DNA of 64,000 nt from Artocarpus heterophyllus (GCA_025403435.1 CM046345.1:14699930-14763929); one strand, 5' to 3'; positions 1 to 13,560 are shown, counted from the stretch's first letter. Made by a program: numbers and translations. Notes: a model not told the origin generated them from the sequence alone.

Positions 1-1389
1 CGGTCGACATGCATACCACCAGACGACTCGCCTCCCCTGACACACCAAAGCCTCCAAAGGGCAGGGGCGAGGCCATGACTGGCACACCAAAAAATGCCTT
101 GCACCTGAGAGCAGCCCAACCTTATCCTCAAGTCTCCTCCTTTGCTAGTGGCCCAACCCCCATTCTTGAACTCAATATCCAATGACGACCATGTAGATGA
201 AAGTGAGCGGCCACAGATCCTGCGGTGCGTCGAACCTTTAGGTATAAGCATACTACTCTTTCTCTCTTGCTCACTCCCTATTTTCCTAGGACCAACCATA
301 TTCATATATATTTAAGTTATTGTTTGTTATTTGTTTGGAATAAAAAATAATTAAAGAGTCCAAGATGATACAATGAGCAATAGCTAATTGAACAACGACC
401 TTCTAAACGAAAATGAAGTTGCCAAAAAAAACAGAGAATTTTTTGTGCATTTTTTCGCCTCTTATTAGTGTGCAAAGAAGAGAAAACCGAGCTCCAAAAT
501 AAATTAATCTCTTACTATTTCATAATACCTTTTGTCTTAGGCCCTCAATAGTAGGTTCTTCTATTCTATTTTTATCCGCCTAAAAGCTTTCATATATGAC
601 TTTTAGAAGTTTTTGATATCCAAATTTTTACAACATGTAAATCCAAGCCCATATTATATGACATGGCTCAAGGTATGGTAGTCGGTATGTGGATCCAAGC
701 CACGCTTTGGAGATCTTTAAGTAGGTCATAGTTTGGAAGGCCAAAAAACGTGAACGGACTCGTTTTATTCTGTCTGATTAGACTTTTGGCCATCTTGGGC
801 TAGCTCTAAGTTTACAAGGAATCAGAATGAAATGGGTTGTGAAAGAAATTAACTCAAAAATTAACCAAAAAGGAACCTTTTTAGAGGAATGCCTACTAGG
901 CTAAACCATATTACTTGATACAATCAGCTCAAAATGCTAACCTAAGGAAAGATCTAGAGAAAGAACAAAAATGATCTTTCCCTTTAGTTGGTGGCCGAAC
1001 TAGAGTGTTCCACCAAAAAAAAAAAAAAAGTCTAAACTTATACAAAAAAGGGATAACAAATTCTTGTGTCTCCTTTTCCTTTCTTACAAACCACTCAAAA
1101 TGGTATCTATGTTAGTGATGCTACAAGGTCAGAATAGAAGCTGATTATCTTCCAAAAACCTTTGGGAGGGAGTTTTCTTACAGTGGATGACTTCTCTATT
1201 TAATTCGAACTTGAAACTTATACTGAAAATCCTCCAACTAAGAGTCTAAAATGCAAGAGACAAAATAAGCAATACATTTTTATCTTTTCAAGGCGTACCC
1301 CTTTTGCCTATGAATACCCACCTATCTCAACACTATTTTATCGTGATAATCATTTCTCAATACATCATAACAACAACAATTAGCACAAA
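1..1389. other. Intergenic sequence, no gene recognised
   Basis: No open frame of convincing length or family is visible on either strand. The first 300 bases are richer in G+C than what follows and look like part of a degraded repeat or element continuing off the window edge, but I cannot name it. The remainder is AT-rich, with a poly(A) run near 1015-1030. Confidence 0.4.
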
Positions 1390-1985
1390 AACACTATAGC
1401 CAAGAAAGGAGACCCTCTCCAACACTCGATAGACTTTGATCACTTCATCGGAAAAGCTCAAATTCCATGGATTCCTGTGGGCTTCTTGCACAAGTTTCTA
1501 GGCGCTCCCTCCTCTAGTGGTAACAAGGCTTCGAAACCCCCTAAAATCATCCTCTCATTGTTGAAACAAAGGTTTCCCCCCCAAAAACTACCTTAGCCAC
1601 CATAAATGATCTCCAACTGCTTTCTCCCTCTAAGCTCTTAAATAGCCACTTGATGTAGCGTATACATGGCATACGAACCCACAATGGCATTACAAACCAA
1701 AGAATAACCACACTTCAGAAAACGTTCTCTTGGCTTGAAAAATATTGGTTCTGCTTATCAGAAAAGCTCAAACTCTATGGTTTATTGTAAGGTTCCTCTA
1801 GAACAAGTTTCTATGTACTCCTGATAATAATAGCAAGGCATCAAAGCCTTCAAGAAATCACCTTTTACCATAGTTGAAAAACAATCCCTTTTTAGACCCC
1901 ATGGCTATTTTGGTATTTTGTAGGTCAAATTTCTCTCTGATGTGTTAAACCACCCCACCTGATGCATCGTATTTCTCTACCACTT
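1390..1985. repeat. Diverged tandem duplication, about 310-bp unit
   Basis: Two copies follow each other. Each holds a GAAAAGCTCAAA block (near 1451 and 1761), then ACAAGTTTCTA, then a GCAAGGC/AACAAGGC block, and ends with a TGATGYAKCGTAT-like block (near 1652 and 1960). The copies differ by many substitutions and small indels, so the duplication is old. It is probably part of a repetitive element. No coding capacity is seen. Confidence 0.5.
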
Positions 1986-2599
1986 CACATAACCAGCCTA
2001 ACTGACCCGCTCTTACCTCCACAAATTGGTTACATTCCTTTCCCCCATGGTATGCTTGCTTAGAATTCTCCTTTCGTCAAGTTTTCATCACCATGGAGCT
2101 AGAATTGCAACAATCTCGTGCTTAGAAACTTTTCTCCTTGAGGTCACCTAGGTTTAGCCAAACCCAATTAGGGCCAACATTGCTACTTGCAAAGGTGACA
2201 ATTTCAATCACTTCTCACGTTGGAATCTTAATTTAACTCCCCTCGATCACTGGCACTCGACGCACTGCCATATCATACCTGATGACTAGTTACTTGAATC
2301 AAGCAGAAGAGACCACGAGAGCTACACTCTCCACCTCAGCAAGCTCGCCACGAAAGAGCCCTAAAAAAAGTTACAAATCAAATAAAAAAAACATATTCAA
2401 GCACAAAAAATGATAAAACATAATAATAAACCACCATTATATTGGCATGGAAGTTGATGAAATTCACCATTGTAGACGTATAAATCTACAATTAAAAGTA
2501 GATTTGGTTAGTTTTATAATTAGCAAGTGGATCAAAGAAATTAAACCCTTGATCATCGTTATTAGGTCCTAAGAAGGCTTCAAAATACAGATTAACAGA

Positions 2600-3297
2600 T
2601 CAATACCCGTTAGTAATAGTGATAAACATGAAATATAAAAGCATAGAAATTATAGATTGTATAATAAAATAAAAATCAGACTAAAATTTATAGTGGTTCG
2701 TTCAAATATTAAGCTATGTCAATTCATTGGAGTCTCTTTCACTATTTAGAAAATTAGGTACAAATTACAAGCATATTTAGAAATCTGCAAGGAAAGTGTT
2801 AATTGTCCTTGTGTGTGTATTTGATGCCTAACCCCCTTCAAATGGGGTCCCTAACCCCTATCAATAGAGGTAAGCTTTTGAGCACATATGGTTTCCAACG
2901 CAAAAGGTAGCGGTCTCGAGTCGTTGAGAAAGGAGTGCGATGCGTGCCATGTGATCACTGGCTTCACGTTTTGGTCTACCTCAGCTCAAGTAATTGTTGA
3001 GTTCGTGGATTGCAACTTCCTTTCAGCGGTTACTAGCTTCAAATTGACCGATCTCCTAAATGAATCGAGCACTTTGACCATAACGACTATAGAGTTGCAT
3101 GTAATGAGTGGTTAGAATAAGCCGAATCTCAGGTCACCTTAGCCGTCTATGCACCTGTTGACTAAAGCGAACACTACGCATCTAACAATTGTCCACATAA
3201 CTAGGCTAGTTTGGTTCAATGTGCTCTTTGGACCAAAGGCGTACTTGGCCCAAAGATTGGGCTTTTACCTTGGGCCTCATGAAATCGGACCCCAACA
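2600..3297 (-). mobile_element. Degraded Copia-type LTR fragment
   Basis: Read on the minus strand this begins TGTTGGGGTCC at 3297 and runs through GGCCCAAG-rich sequence to a GAACCACTATAAAT block near 2700, which is typical of the R/U5 region of plant Copia LTRs. The same arrangement is seen in the better preserved LTR at 51576-52173. I could not find the far end or a target-site duplication, so the left boundary is approximate. Small open frames at 2888-3343 look accidental. Confidence 0.45.
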
Positions 3298-4229
3298 ACC
3301 ACTGCTATTATTTCATTTCCAAATAGACAAATTTTATCTATAACATAAAGATCATAATTACGAAATAGATTAGAAGAAAAATAAAAATCAAAGACTACAG
3401 TCTCTCTCTTTAGTGGTCGCTAGAGCTTGAGACAAAAGGAAATAGGTTAATTACATTGACATCCTGTGTGTTTTGTCAAAATAAAAAAGACATCTCTTGA
3501 CCAAAATCAATTACAGTGACACCCTTGGACTAACCTTTGTTAATTTTTGATGTAAAATAACAAAAATATCCCTTTTAAACTCAACCATTAATTCAAGAAC
3601 ACCCAATCACAACCACTAATTTAATTAATCTTTAAAAACTAGAAGATTAAGATAATAATTAACTAATTTAATAAGATCTAGTTAGTCTTAAAATACCCAA
3701 AATTATTGGTTTATAAGGAAAAAAAAACACATTTTAATTTCTTGAAAATTTGAAAACAAAATTATAAAAATTATTTCTATTAGAGTGAAAATTATAGTTT
3801 AAAGTGTGTAAAATCAACTAAACTCATTTTGTTGATGCAAAATAAGTGTAAAAAAGATAATTTCAAAAGAACATACATAGCTAGAAATGTATTTTTTATG
3901 CATAGAGATTATTTTTGAAATTTTTAAAAAAATCTAACATTCAAACTTTGATCAATTTTTTACGGTCAACTAATAGATGGGGAGGTGTTTGCATTTTACC
4001 CAAAAGAAATAAAAGAAGAGAGAAAAAAAGAGAGAATTTGTTTCCTTATCATTATTTTGGCATCTCACTAATTTAGTTTTAAGAATTAGATAAATTGGCC
4101 ATTTATAGTTATTTCTCAGTTTCAAATTTAGTTCATGGAGTTCAGATCTTAGACGGCTCAGTCAGGGAAGGACCATTTTTTTACTGAGTTTTTAGTAAAA
4201 GGCTCAGCGATGCAAGGATTCAAAAATCA
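3298..4229. other. AT-rich intergenic sequence
   Basis: There is no recognisable gene. Poly(A/T) tracts and short low-complexity stretches dominate. Confidence 0.4.
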
Positions 4230-5085
4230 ACATACTCAATATTTTCGTATTTTCAAAGTACTGATATGAAACAAGGGTATTGTATCCTTTCTAGAGAAGT
4301 TTTACCACGGATATCGATATTTTGACAGATATATCTATTTTTGTGAAAACTGTAATGTAAAATGACTAAATATCCAAAAATTTTATAGAAATTTCTATGA
4401 AAATATCAGCAAAAAATTGACAAAATATTCAAACTTTATATATAATTTTTTAAATTACTATGAAATACAAAATTCAAGTTATTTTTATTCATTTTTAAAT
4501 AAGTCTTTTATAAATTTACTTTTCAATACAATAAATCTAATTTTTAATTTATTCCGTACACTTAGACATGTGATTCAAAATATCAACTCAATCTTAGAGA
4601 CATTAGCAATCACAATAGACCTCTAATTTCTTTCTATAGCAACCTCCAAAGCTTCTTTCGTATTATTTCTTCTTTTATTGTAACTTTACCAGCTTTATTT
4701 TTTCTTCCTAGAAGCTCTTTTTAGTATTGATATTATTTTATTTTGTATGAAACTATAGATATAAAATGCTTATATTAGTTGACTTTTAACTAATTTGTGC
4801 AATTTGACATCGTATGATTATTATTTATTATATTATAATCACTTTTTACCATTCATATTTATCACGTATATAGCAATTTAGTTGAAAAGTTCATTTAAAC
4901 TATATATTATTAACCATTTAGAGTTTCGTAAAGTCTTATTTAAAAATAAAGTGATTTAAAATAACTTTTTGTATTTTACGCCATTTTCCACCATATCAAT
5001 ATGTCCATAGATATTTTGATAAAATTTAGATGTCGATATTTCTGTCGATACCGATATTTTCATTCTTGCAAACATAAAATTGACG
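4230..5085. repeat. Probable element with TCGATATTT-rich ends
   Basis: Both ends are rich in ATCGATATTT / GTCGATATTT-type words (4255-4345 and 4985-5075) in partly inverted arrangement, around an AT-rich core. This looks like a small non-autonomous element or foldback repeat. No target-site duplication was resolved, and the open frame at 4417-4626 inside it is low-complexity and not credible as a gene. Confidence 0.3.
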
Positions 5086-5986
5086 TACAAGAAAAATAGT
5101 GGGATTTCCTTCTAATTTCTTTGTTTGTTTTTTATTTAGAGACGTATTTTGGTTTTAGAATTATTTTGTTTACTTTTTTAATTAATCAATGTTCAATAAT
5201 GTCATGACATAACTTATTGAGGGCATTTTTTTAATGAGGAAAGATTTAACACTATTAGGCAGTTAAATATTAACAACAACTAGGCGAGCTAGACTTAAAT
5301 TACAAAGATTTTGATTTTCACATCTTTTCCTTTGTTTTAAATGTCAATTGTACCCCAACACAATAAAAACTTGTAATTATGCCCTCGTTCAAAAACCAAA
5401 AAAAAAAAACCTTTTAAATTTTTATGTTGTGGCCCCCTGCCGTCCAAATGCAAGAGTGAATGGTGTTCTATCATCATTAGCTAGTGTTGGAAAGCCAGTA
5501 GTTTGCAACAAAGGAACAGAGAGTTTAAAGCACGCTTAATCTCAAATGGTTTCCTGCTTTCACGGATCCTGTTTTGGCGTCAAACTTTCCAAACAATTAC
5601 GCAGGGAAATAAATGAAGCAAATATCCATGAAAAGTGATGTTTTGAAGAAGGAACCTTTTATAAACTTGTATCATTTTTAAGTGACATCTATAAACGACA
5701 ACTTACACAACAACGGTACTCAAAAAATTCCCTTGCTGAAAACCGTCATCCTACTCAGATGGGAATGCAAAAAAGCCTTTTTTGTCAATATATATGCCAA
5801 GGCCTAAATATCTCCTACTCAGCACATACAAAACTTTACAGAATATAGACATCCACCAAATCCGGCTCAAACGTCCCCATCTAGCTTAAATCCAAGCTCC
5901 ATAAAAATAGAGAAAAGGAATCCAAAGATGGGGAGACACCAAATTTATCGAAACATTGCATCCTGAAGTCGTCATGAACGTCAGTC
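5086..5986. other. Downstream region of the CCCH gene
   Basis: The part from about 5640 to 5986 is likely 3' UTR of the minus-strand gene ending at 5987: it is less AT-rich and lies directly downstream of the stop codon. The part from 5340 to 5560 has a short open frame on plus (5348-5539) with no recognisable family, and I see no reason to call it a gene. Confidence 0.35.
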
Positions 5987-8900
5987 TTAGACTTTTACAT
6001 ACTTATCGACATAACCCTGCAAAACAATAAGGGGGATAGTGATGCATGAGCAGTAAGAAAGTATAAACATCTAAATGTATAGTTATCTTCAGCAAAATAT
6101 ATAGTTAAGAGTTGCGTATGATTTATATTCCAGTTCCAGGTCTAGACAATTAAGCAAGCGTTGCTCAAAACTTTCCGGTCTCTAATCCCACAATTCTGAA
6201 ACAGCCAAGTATTACCAATTTCGAATTTAAACAGGCGATGAACACCTTAGAATCAAAGTCAACCGACTAATGAAAAAAGTAAAGCATCTAATTGCAAATT
6301 ATTGTTTGGGAAGGAATTTTACAACTAACGGCAAAAAATTTACGTTTTATCAAGATCAATCATTTCAAATTATGCAAGTACAAACTATGTTTCATTGAAA
6401 TCAGAAAAGAAATTGGGAAAAGAGATTTTTACCATGACAAGTTTTGTCAATTTCCTCTGCTGTGAGTCAATATATTGGTTTATCTTTGCCTGAGACTTGG
6501 GCATCTGGTGACCCTTCATGGCCCCAGATACCTTATCAACAGTCTTCTTGACAATTGTTTTGAAGGCCTCCTTGCTCATATTACCCTGCCGCCACGACGG
6601 CTTCAAAACATCCTTCACAAAATCTGCAATAGCAATCTTGAAAGGCTTTGTCGAACGGGAATCCTTCATCTTCTTCTTTTTCTTCGCGGGGGACTTCGTC
6701 TCGGTCCCCATCTCTCCCCCAGTTGCTACATCTACGGGCTTGCTTGGGCTCTCGTTCTCAACAGAACCCACTTCCGCATCAGCTGTCTCGCCAAATTCAT
6801 CATTATCCAGAGAGGTAGTTGAAGCAACAGCACCAACTTCATATCTATTGTTCTCTTCCAAATCCAATGGCTTATAAGAATCACCATGCCTTTCCATTGG
6901 ATCAGATTCACTAACAGGTTCCAATTGCCGACCGTGATGATCTTTCCTTCTGGCATTATATGATAGATCAATGCTGTCAAAAAGTGGATCATACTGGTCA
7001 TCACCAGCCCCAGGCAAGATCTGCCCTACAGCTTTAGCAGGTCTGGGCGAGGAAGTTGCCTGCCTTAAACCAGCAGGAGTATCATATTGATTAGCAGAGA
7101 GGGCACCCCTATCTTGGCTGAATGTAGTGGAGCTGAATTTGGAGCTGAGCGGCTGCTCAAATGTCGATGCGTAAGGATTATAATGTGCAGAAATTCTTGG
7201 TACCCAAAAATCTGCATCGCTAGATGACTGATTCCTGTCAAGAAAATCTGCTGGGTATTGGGACATTGAACCAGGTTTTCCAGGAACACTCAGGCTGCTA
7301 TCACCTAGGGGGTTTTGCAGATGGCCAGAAAATGGAAGCATTCCATTCGCAGATAACTCCTGTGAAGAAGGCACAGGTTGCTGGTGCAAGCTGCTGTGAC
7401 CTGAAGAACTTGAAGTATTCAAATCCTGGACAGGAGGATAGGTAAAGCGATTGTCTCTCAACAGACTAGGTGCTCCAAATTGATTTATAGAGTTGCCTGA
7501 TCTAGAATTTTCAATTTGCAAGTTTGGTTGACCAGGAATTGAAGGGTAGGCTTGGTGCAAAGAATTGGAATGCAATTCAGTAGAATGAGGCCTTACAGAA
7601 ATCTGAACACCAAAATCATTTCTTGGAGGAAAGTGGCCTGTTGCAGTTTCTGTATTGAAACGCAAATCATAGGATAGTTGAGGCCGTGGCGGTGGAGGTG
7701 GCAAGGAGGTCCAAGAGGAATTTGGTGGCACAGAAAATTGTGGATGTTGGCTGGCTACAGAAGCCTGGTAGGTTTGAGGATTTCCCACATAAGCCGGCTG
7801 AAGTGGATAAGATGCAATCTGTGGTATTGAGCCGTAACCCATAGGAAACTGTGGCATATGAGGAGCATTTACACTGTGTGTGTGTGGAAAGGGAGGGGGA
7901 GGGGGCAATTGCAAAGATTGTTGTGGAATAGCTGGTGCTGAATAACTAGGAGGAGATAACTCTTCAGGAGCAGGGAACTGAACGGGTTCAGACGAAAGAG
8001 CTTGAGATGAACTCAAATGGGGCAATGACGGTGGTGGTAAGACGTTGCTTGGAACAGATTCACTGTTAGAGAACTTTGGAGAAGTCAAGGTTCTCTGATT
8101 TGGTGATGCGTCAGACACAGAAGAACTTTCCATCTCATGAGATAGGCAATCACCGTTTTGGTCTTCTGCAACTGAAATATGGCTTGGAGGTTGATGGATT
8201 GCAGAGTTTTTCACCAGAGGAAGATCTTCCCAAGAATTATCACCACGTGAATTTTGAATATCAGCACCATCAACGAATTGAGATAGAAAACTATCAACAG
8301 GTGGTCGCTGATGAGACTCCTCCCCAAAAGTTTTGTTATTGGGGATCTGCAGGTTCGGCTCAGTTGACCCTTCTTGGATTATTTGCTTCTCCCGCACTGT
8401 ACCAGCTATCTCCTTTGGACTCTGGCATTTGACCATACCAGAATCAAAGTGATCACCATGAGCCAAAACAATAAACTTTTGAGAATTCATAAGAATATGT
8501 TCCTTTTTCCAATCAACTTTTCTATCTTGCATCTCTTGATTATGGGCTTCACCACCAACATGCTCTGGAAGTTTTACAGAGGCATTATTATTCTCTTTCT
8601 TTGTCTTATGATTCTCCATACCGGATGAAACTTCTAGATACTTTTGTTTGCTCAAATGGTGCCCTGAAGTGTTACTTTTGTCAACTTCATCGTGCGTGTA
8701 TCGACATTTGTCTCCACGGAGGCATCTGCCTCGAATGAAGTTGAAACACGGTGGAATGCGAGACCTGTCTGATCTCAATTTCTCACCTCTGAATTCACCG
8801 GCACGCCTATATGTGGGAGATCTGCTCCTGCTTCTTCGGTTTCGTGGAGACCAGCTGAATTGCATCAAGAAAATTATTCCACAGATCATGCTTAAAATGA

Positions 8901-10272
8901 ATATTAACAATAAATGTACAAATAGAACATAAGTAAACAAAAAGCAGCTGCTACCTGCGTGATCGGCTTCGCTTCTCTTTTCTCCTCCATGAGCCTCTCC
9001 TTGTTCTCCTCCTGTCTAGACGGGATCTGTTACGGCTAGGGCTATGACTCCGACTCCGGTTTCTGCCTCTTTTTCCTCTTTTTTCATGCCTGTGAGTATC
9101 CCCTGAATCAGATTCACTGTCACTGGAACCTTCTTTGACCAATCTCCCAAATTCATCCACTTTCAATGAAGTTGACTCAGACTTTGCCCTTTTCTCCTCA
9201 TTTTCCTTCTCTGTCTTGCCCCTTTTAGAAATAATATGACCATCTGCATCATCCATAGCAACTTTCTTCTGAACATACACATGACAAAAAGCATCTTTAA
9301 TAGAACTTTGTTTTCCAGGGTAGCTATCTACATATCCATCAGTTCTTCCAGTTGTGATAGATGGTCCACCAGCAGCCTTAACCTCTCCCTGTGAAACTAG
9401 GGCACAGTCTGCAGCCTTTTGAGAAGGGTTGGATTTGGATAGCCATCTAGACCCCTTTTTTGTCTTTTCAACAGATTGCTGGCTCTTTGATACCATATCT
9501 GTCTCAACACATCTTAAATTATCTCTATGGGGACTTGATGCACCTGCACTCAGTGATGGCAGAACCACCGAGGGATTGATATCTTTATGCAAGAGCTCAT
9601 CCTCATTTTCAGAGTTGTCATCAGAAGCATAGTCTTGAAGAAGTCTGATTGGGCTGCGACCTGTGATAACCTCAGAATGCTTCTTTGAATTAATGTCTTC
9701 AGAAGCTACAAAAGCACCAGATGGATTCAAATTATCAGGTAGGTGGGAAATAGTTTTCTCTAAATCGCTGTCCAATGAACATTCAGCAGCACCACCTGAC
9801 GCCGCGACCGGGCTGTGAACTGTCAAAGCATATTTTGAACTTAAACCTTCACTTTTTTCAAGCAAGGAGCCACATGAAAGCTTTTCAGAAGAAATTTCCT
9901 GAACCGGGCTACATTCTGATGAAAGTTTTGTTGTATGTAGCTGCTCTTTCACATGATGTTCTTCAATATTAAGTAGAGCCTCAGTTGAGTGATTCATGTC
10001 TTGGTCTTTATCAAAGAGAGTAATGTCATCTGGCAAACACACATAAAAAGTTTAAATCAAAGTATTAAAATTCTTCCATCGCACAAGTATGGTTTAATAA
10101 AGCAGTACATGGCATAAACCAAGTGAAAATTTTTTGCTCCAAAAATTAAATAAAATTAATAAACAAAGATTAAACCTGTCCCCAAAATCACCATTAATTT
10201 TCAGTAAAAGAAAAACTACATCATTATAAATTAAGTGAAATTACTCTCTGTGTGTGTGTGTGTGTGTCTCTC

Positions 10273-10327
<55 letters not shown>

Positions 10328-11827
10328 ACATTTGACACTGCACGACAGTTTACAAGACACATCCAAAGAGAAACAATAAGTATGTACAAAGAACTTTTAA
10401 TATATATATATATATATATATATAATAGCAAAAGATGGATAAAAGAGAAGAAAGAATAAAATTGAGCTACATACGTTATGGGGGAGAAAAGAATACAACA
10501 AGACAAATGAAACATTTGCTAAGAGTATCACTAGAAACACATAATGGGGAACTAAGATAACTTCAAATAGTAAATCGGGGAGAAAATGAAGCTAACCTTC
10601 CATCTCCATGTCAGAATCCACAGTTGACGTGCAACCAGCTGAAGTGATTGTAACATTAGGCTCACTCAAAGAATCCATTTGCAAGGGCGTTAATGTCGGT
10701 TCACCTTGCGCTTCATGAAATTTATGTTCCAGAAGACTTTTCTTCTTCAACCACAGGAAATATGAGCAACCAATTGCAGCTTCACTTCCAGGGTCACCAC
10801 CACCAAACAGAAACTCATACTCTGGATTCCCGTATTCCCTTTGACGCGTCACATCTTCCACACCAGGGCCATTCTTAGCAATTAGCTGGCACAAGTCTTC
10901 AATCCTTTGGATAGTTTTTGCATTTGTTGGCTTCAATGGAGGTGGAGGAAGATTTAAAATCTCACTTTTAAGTGATGAAACATCTCTTGGTTGAGATTCC
11001 ACTTCACTGCAACATCCATCCTTCGAATTTTGGGAGCTTGCCTGCACGGATGTATCATCTCTGACCTGATTGAGAGCTACAGCTTCATCACAGGAACTTG
11101 CAGCGCTTGGTTTTGAGAATGAAAACGGGGGATTGGAAGATAACGGCCGAGAAGGTTGACTTCGCGGGGTAGAAGATGGTGGTGGAGGAGGGGCCACGGA
11201 AGAGACTTGAGATTCTCCCGTTAATGTCTGTACAGAATTTCCAAAAGCAGCGGGAGTGAAAAAACTAGAGGAGATAGTGGGAGGAGGAGGTGGGATATGG
11301 TTAAGAGCCTGCACACCACCGGGATATGGTGGTGGCGGGAAAAAGGAAGTTCTATATGATGTCTGTCCCTGCGACAGAGGGGGAGGTGGCAACGCTCCAA
11401 GAGGTTGTGGGGCTTGTAACATTTCTGGGCAGTTGGGGCCATGTGAAGGAGGGACAATTGTTGGATTATGGAGCATATTTTGGGCTCCCATGTGTGAATG
11501 TTGTGCTTGTTGACCGCTTAAGTGCATTTGAGATACTAATGGAGGTGGATGTCTGTAAGATTCACTTGCAATAGGTGCCCCAAGGGGAGATATTTGTGAA
11601 GGGGGACCAGGGTGAACAAGTTGGGGTGGGGCAGGAAGACCATGCTGGTATAAGCTAGGACCTGGCTGATTTATCTGAGGTGGTGCAGCAGGCTGAATTA
11701 GAGGAGAGGGTCCGGGCCGAGGCCCCTGTTGGAATTGGAGGTGAGGAGGAGGTGGTGGAACTGGTGGGTGCTGTTGGTATGCTGATGCTCTAGGCGGTTG
11801 GGAACCATAATTAGCTTGACCATACAT
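5987..11827 (-). CDS. SURP / RS / CCCH zinc-finger nuclear protein
   Basis: The four coding exons are 11827-10597, 10029-8955, 8854-6433 and 6016-5987. All junctions are GT-AG, phases agree, and they total 4758 bases (1585 residues). Residues 1-240 are Pro/Gln-rich. Residues about 305-360 form a SURP (SWAP) module, seen from RIEDLCQLIAKNG and EYEFLFGGGDP. Residues about 720-790 are an RS-rich region spanning the exon 2/3 junction. A CCCH finger follows with Cys805, Cys813, Cys819 and His823 (C-x7-C-x5-C-x3-H). The last 80 residues resemble an SRI domain, which in SETD2 binds the phosphorylated RNA polymerase II tail. SURP and RS parts are typical of splicing factors, so a role coupling transcription to pre-mRNA processing is inferred. 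An Arabidopsis CCCH protein (At3g18640) may be related; I am unsure. The start chosen is the first Met after an upstream poly(K)-like stretch that translates from a T-tract. Confidence 0.88.
10248..10424. repeat. Microsatellites (TG)n, (GA)n and (TA)n in an intron
   Basis: Intron 1 of the CCCH gene carries a compound (TG)n-(GA)n repeat at about 10248-10325 and a (TA)n run at about 10400-10424. These are simple-sequence repeats with no evident function and are likely polymorphic. Confidence 0.9.
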
Positions 11828-12204
11828 TGAGGATGGTAAAACTTTATAAACACTTCCAAATGCTGTTTTTTTTTTTTTTTTTTTCACATTAGCCCAATTC
11901 TCTTAGGTTTGGTCTTCAACTCAAGCTTCCACAGAATTCTCAGAGTCCCTATGAAACAGTTAAGAATTTAGAACCTTTTTTTTTCTCCATTTCATTTGAT
12001 ATTAAGAAAAAGTATGCTTCAAAAATAGAACCTTCAATGAAAAATAAAGTATGGAAAATCCACCTTGACAATCAACTAAACTGCAAAAAAAACCTTTTCA
12101 AGTGCTATTTAAACGATGAAACACTGCTTCACAAAACTAAAAGCAACAATCAAATACGAAATGGAAAACGCCTCACACATTACGAGAATAAACTCTTAAT
12201 AAGA

Positions 12205-12235
<31 letters not shown>

Positions 12236-12700
12236 TCGGCAACAAAAACTAAAATCAACTCTTATCTCTCACACGGTACAAGTGCCAGTTTCCAAAACAA
12301 AGAATTTTGCAAACTTTATCAATTAATCCCAAACCAAAATCCAACACCAGATAGAGGAACTAATAATGCCCAAATGCCCATCCCCATTTCTCCCTCCTCA
12401 GTTCCAGTTATTTTCCAGGTAACCAAACAAGGCAGTAGTTAAAAGACGCAGATTAAAGCATTCAAGAATCCGTGAAACTTACCAAAAGGGAAGAATGAAT
12501 TGGGTATCGCACTTAACTCTCAAGCTCATAAAACGATTTTGACAAGCTGAGCGTAAACCCTACATAAAATGGGAATTTGAGGTTTTTTTTTTTTAGATTT
12601 TTTTGGGGCAGAAGTTAAAAGTGAAAAATAGAAGCTTGATAAACCCTAAGAAAAGATAGGGAAGAGAGTGGTTCTTTTTTCTTTTTTTTTTTTTTTTTTT
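11828..12700 (-). promoter_or_regulatory. 5' UTR and leader intron of the CCCH gene (inferred)
   Basis: A good minus-strand donor (TTTTG/GTAAGT) lies near 12482, and a possible acceptor (TTTCATAG) near 11950. This suggests a leader exon around 12480-12650, a leader intron, and a second exon containing the start codon at 11827. An (AT)n tract at 12205-12232 lies inside the proposed intron. Transcription would start near 12.6-12.7 kb, in pyrimidine-rich sequence as read on plus. Inferred from splice signals only. Confidence 0.4.
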
Positions 12701-12815
12701 GATAGACGTGGGTTGTTCCTGTACTTGCGTGCAACGTGAGTTTTTTTTTTTCTTCTCCTCGAAGGTTCCAACTCGGCGTGGAAGTGAAGAAGGGAGTTTT
12801 TTTTTTTTTAATTGT

Positions 12816-13560
12816 TTATTTTTTTAAGTTATTAATATAATAACGATGTTATTTTTTTAATTTTAAAAATCGTCATCTTATTTTTAAATTTTTAAATATT
12901 TTTATTTTGACTCTAAAATTTAAAAAATTATTATTTTATCTTTAAATTTTTAAAATTTATTACTTTGCAACCTAAAATTTTATTTTTTATTTAAATAGAT
13001 AAAATTAAATCTGCGTGATTCACACATAAGTCATATATAAGGCCAAAATGAAATTTTTGATATTATTTACCGATAGTTGAATCTGACTAACAAGAAAGAT
13101 GAGTCACGCATTAAAGATAAGAATATATCGACGAATAATATCGATTTATTAAATGAAAGTTAAACTTTAAAGATGAGAAGAATTGTGCATACAACCCTTC
13201 CCAAATGAGAGTTCAAATAAAAGGGGAAAAAAAAAAGAAGAGCCCTAGTGAGAGTGTAAACTGAAATAAGCTTGGGCGTATAAAATCTCATTTTTGTCCT
13301 TACAAGTGACTCATATGTGGATCACATATGTTTAGTGTTGTCTATTTGAATGAAAAATCAGAGGTTCATGGGGCAAAATAAGAAGCTTTAAAAGTTTAAA
13401 GGCAAAATAATAATTTTCAAAGTTCAAGGAACAAGTGAGAATTTTGAAATTTCAAGAAATAAAATGGTGATTTTTAAAATTCATGGGATAAAATGAAAGA
13501 GACTCCAAAGTTGATGAGTCATTGGTGTTAATAACTTTTTTCTTTTAATACTGTGGGATC
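12816..13560. mobile_element. Foldback element with arms of about 250 bp
   Basis: The left part (12816-13060) and the reverse complement of the right part (13285-13560) align over most of their length. Both begin near AGTTATTAA, pass AATTTTAAAAATC, AAATTATTATTTT and AAATAGA, and reach an ATTCACACATAAGTCA / ATCCACATATGAGTCA block. The left arm is more decayed towards A/T. The element is about 745 bp with a short loop. Long inverted arms fit a Mutator-like or other foldback MITE. Flanks are T-rich, so the target duplication could not be fixed. It lies just upstream of the CCCH gene's inferred transcription start. Confidence 0.6.

Noticed and set aside
6475..6877. Plus-strand frames of 115 and 119 residues
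   Set aside because: They are antisense to exon 3 of the CCCH gene and show no family similarity.
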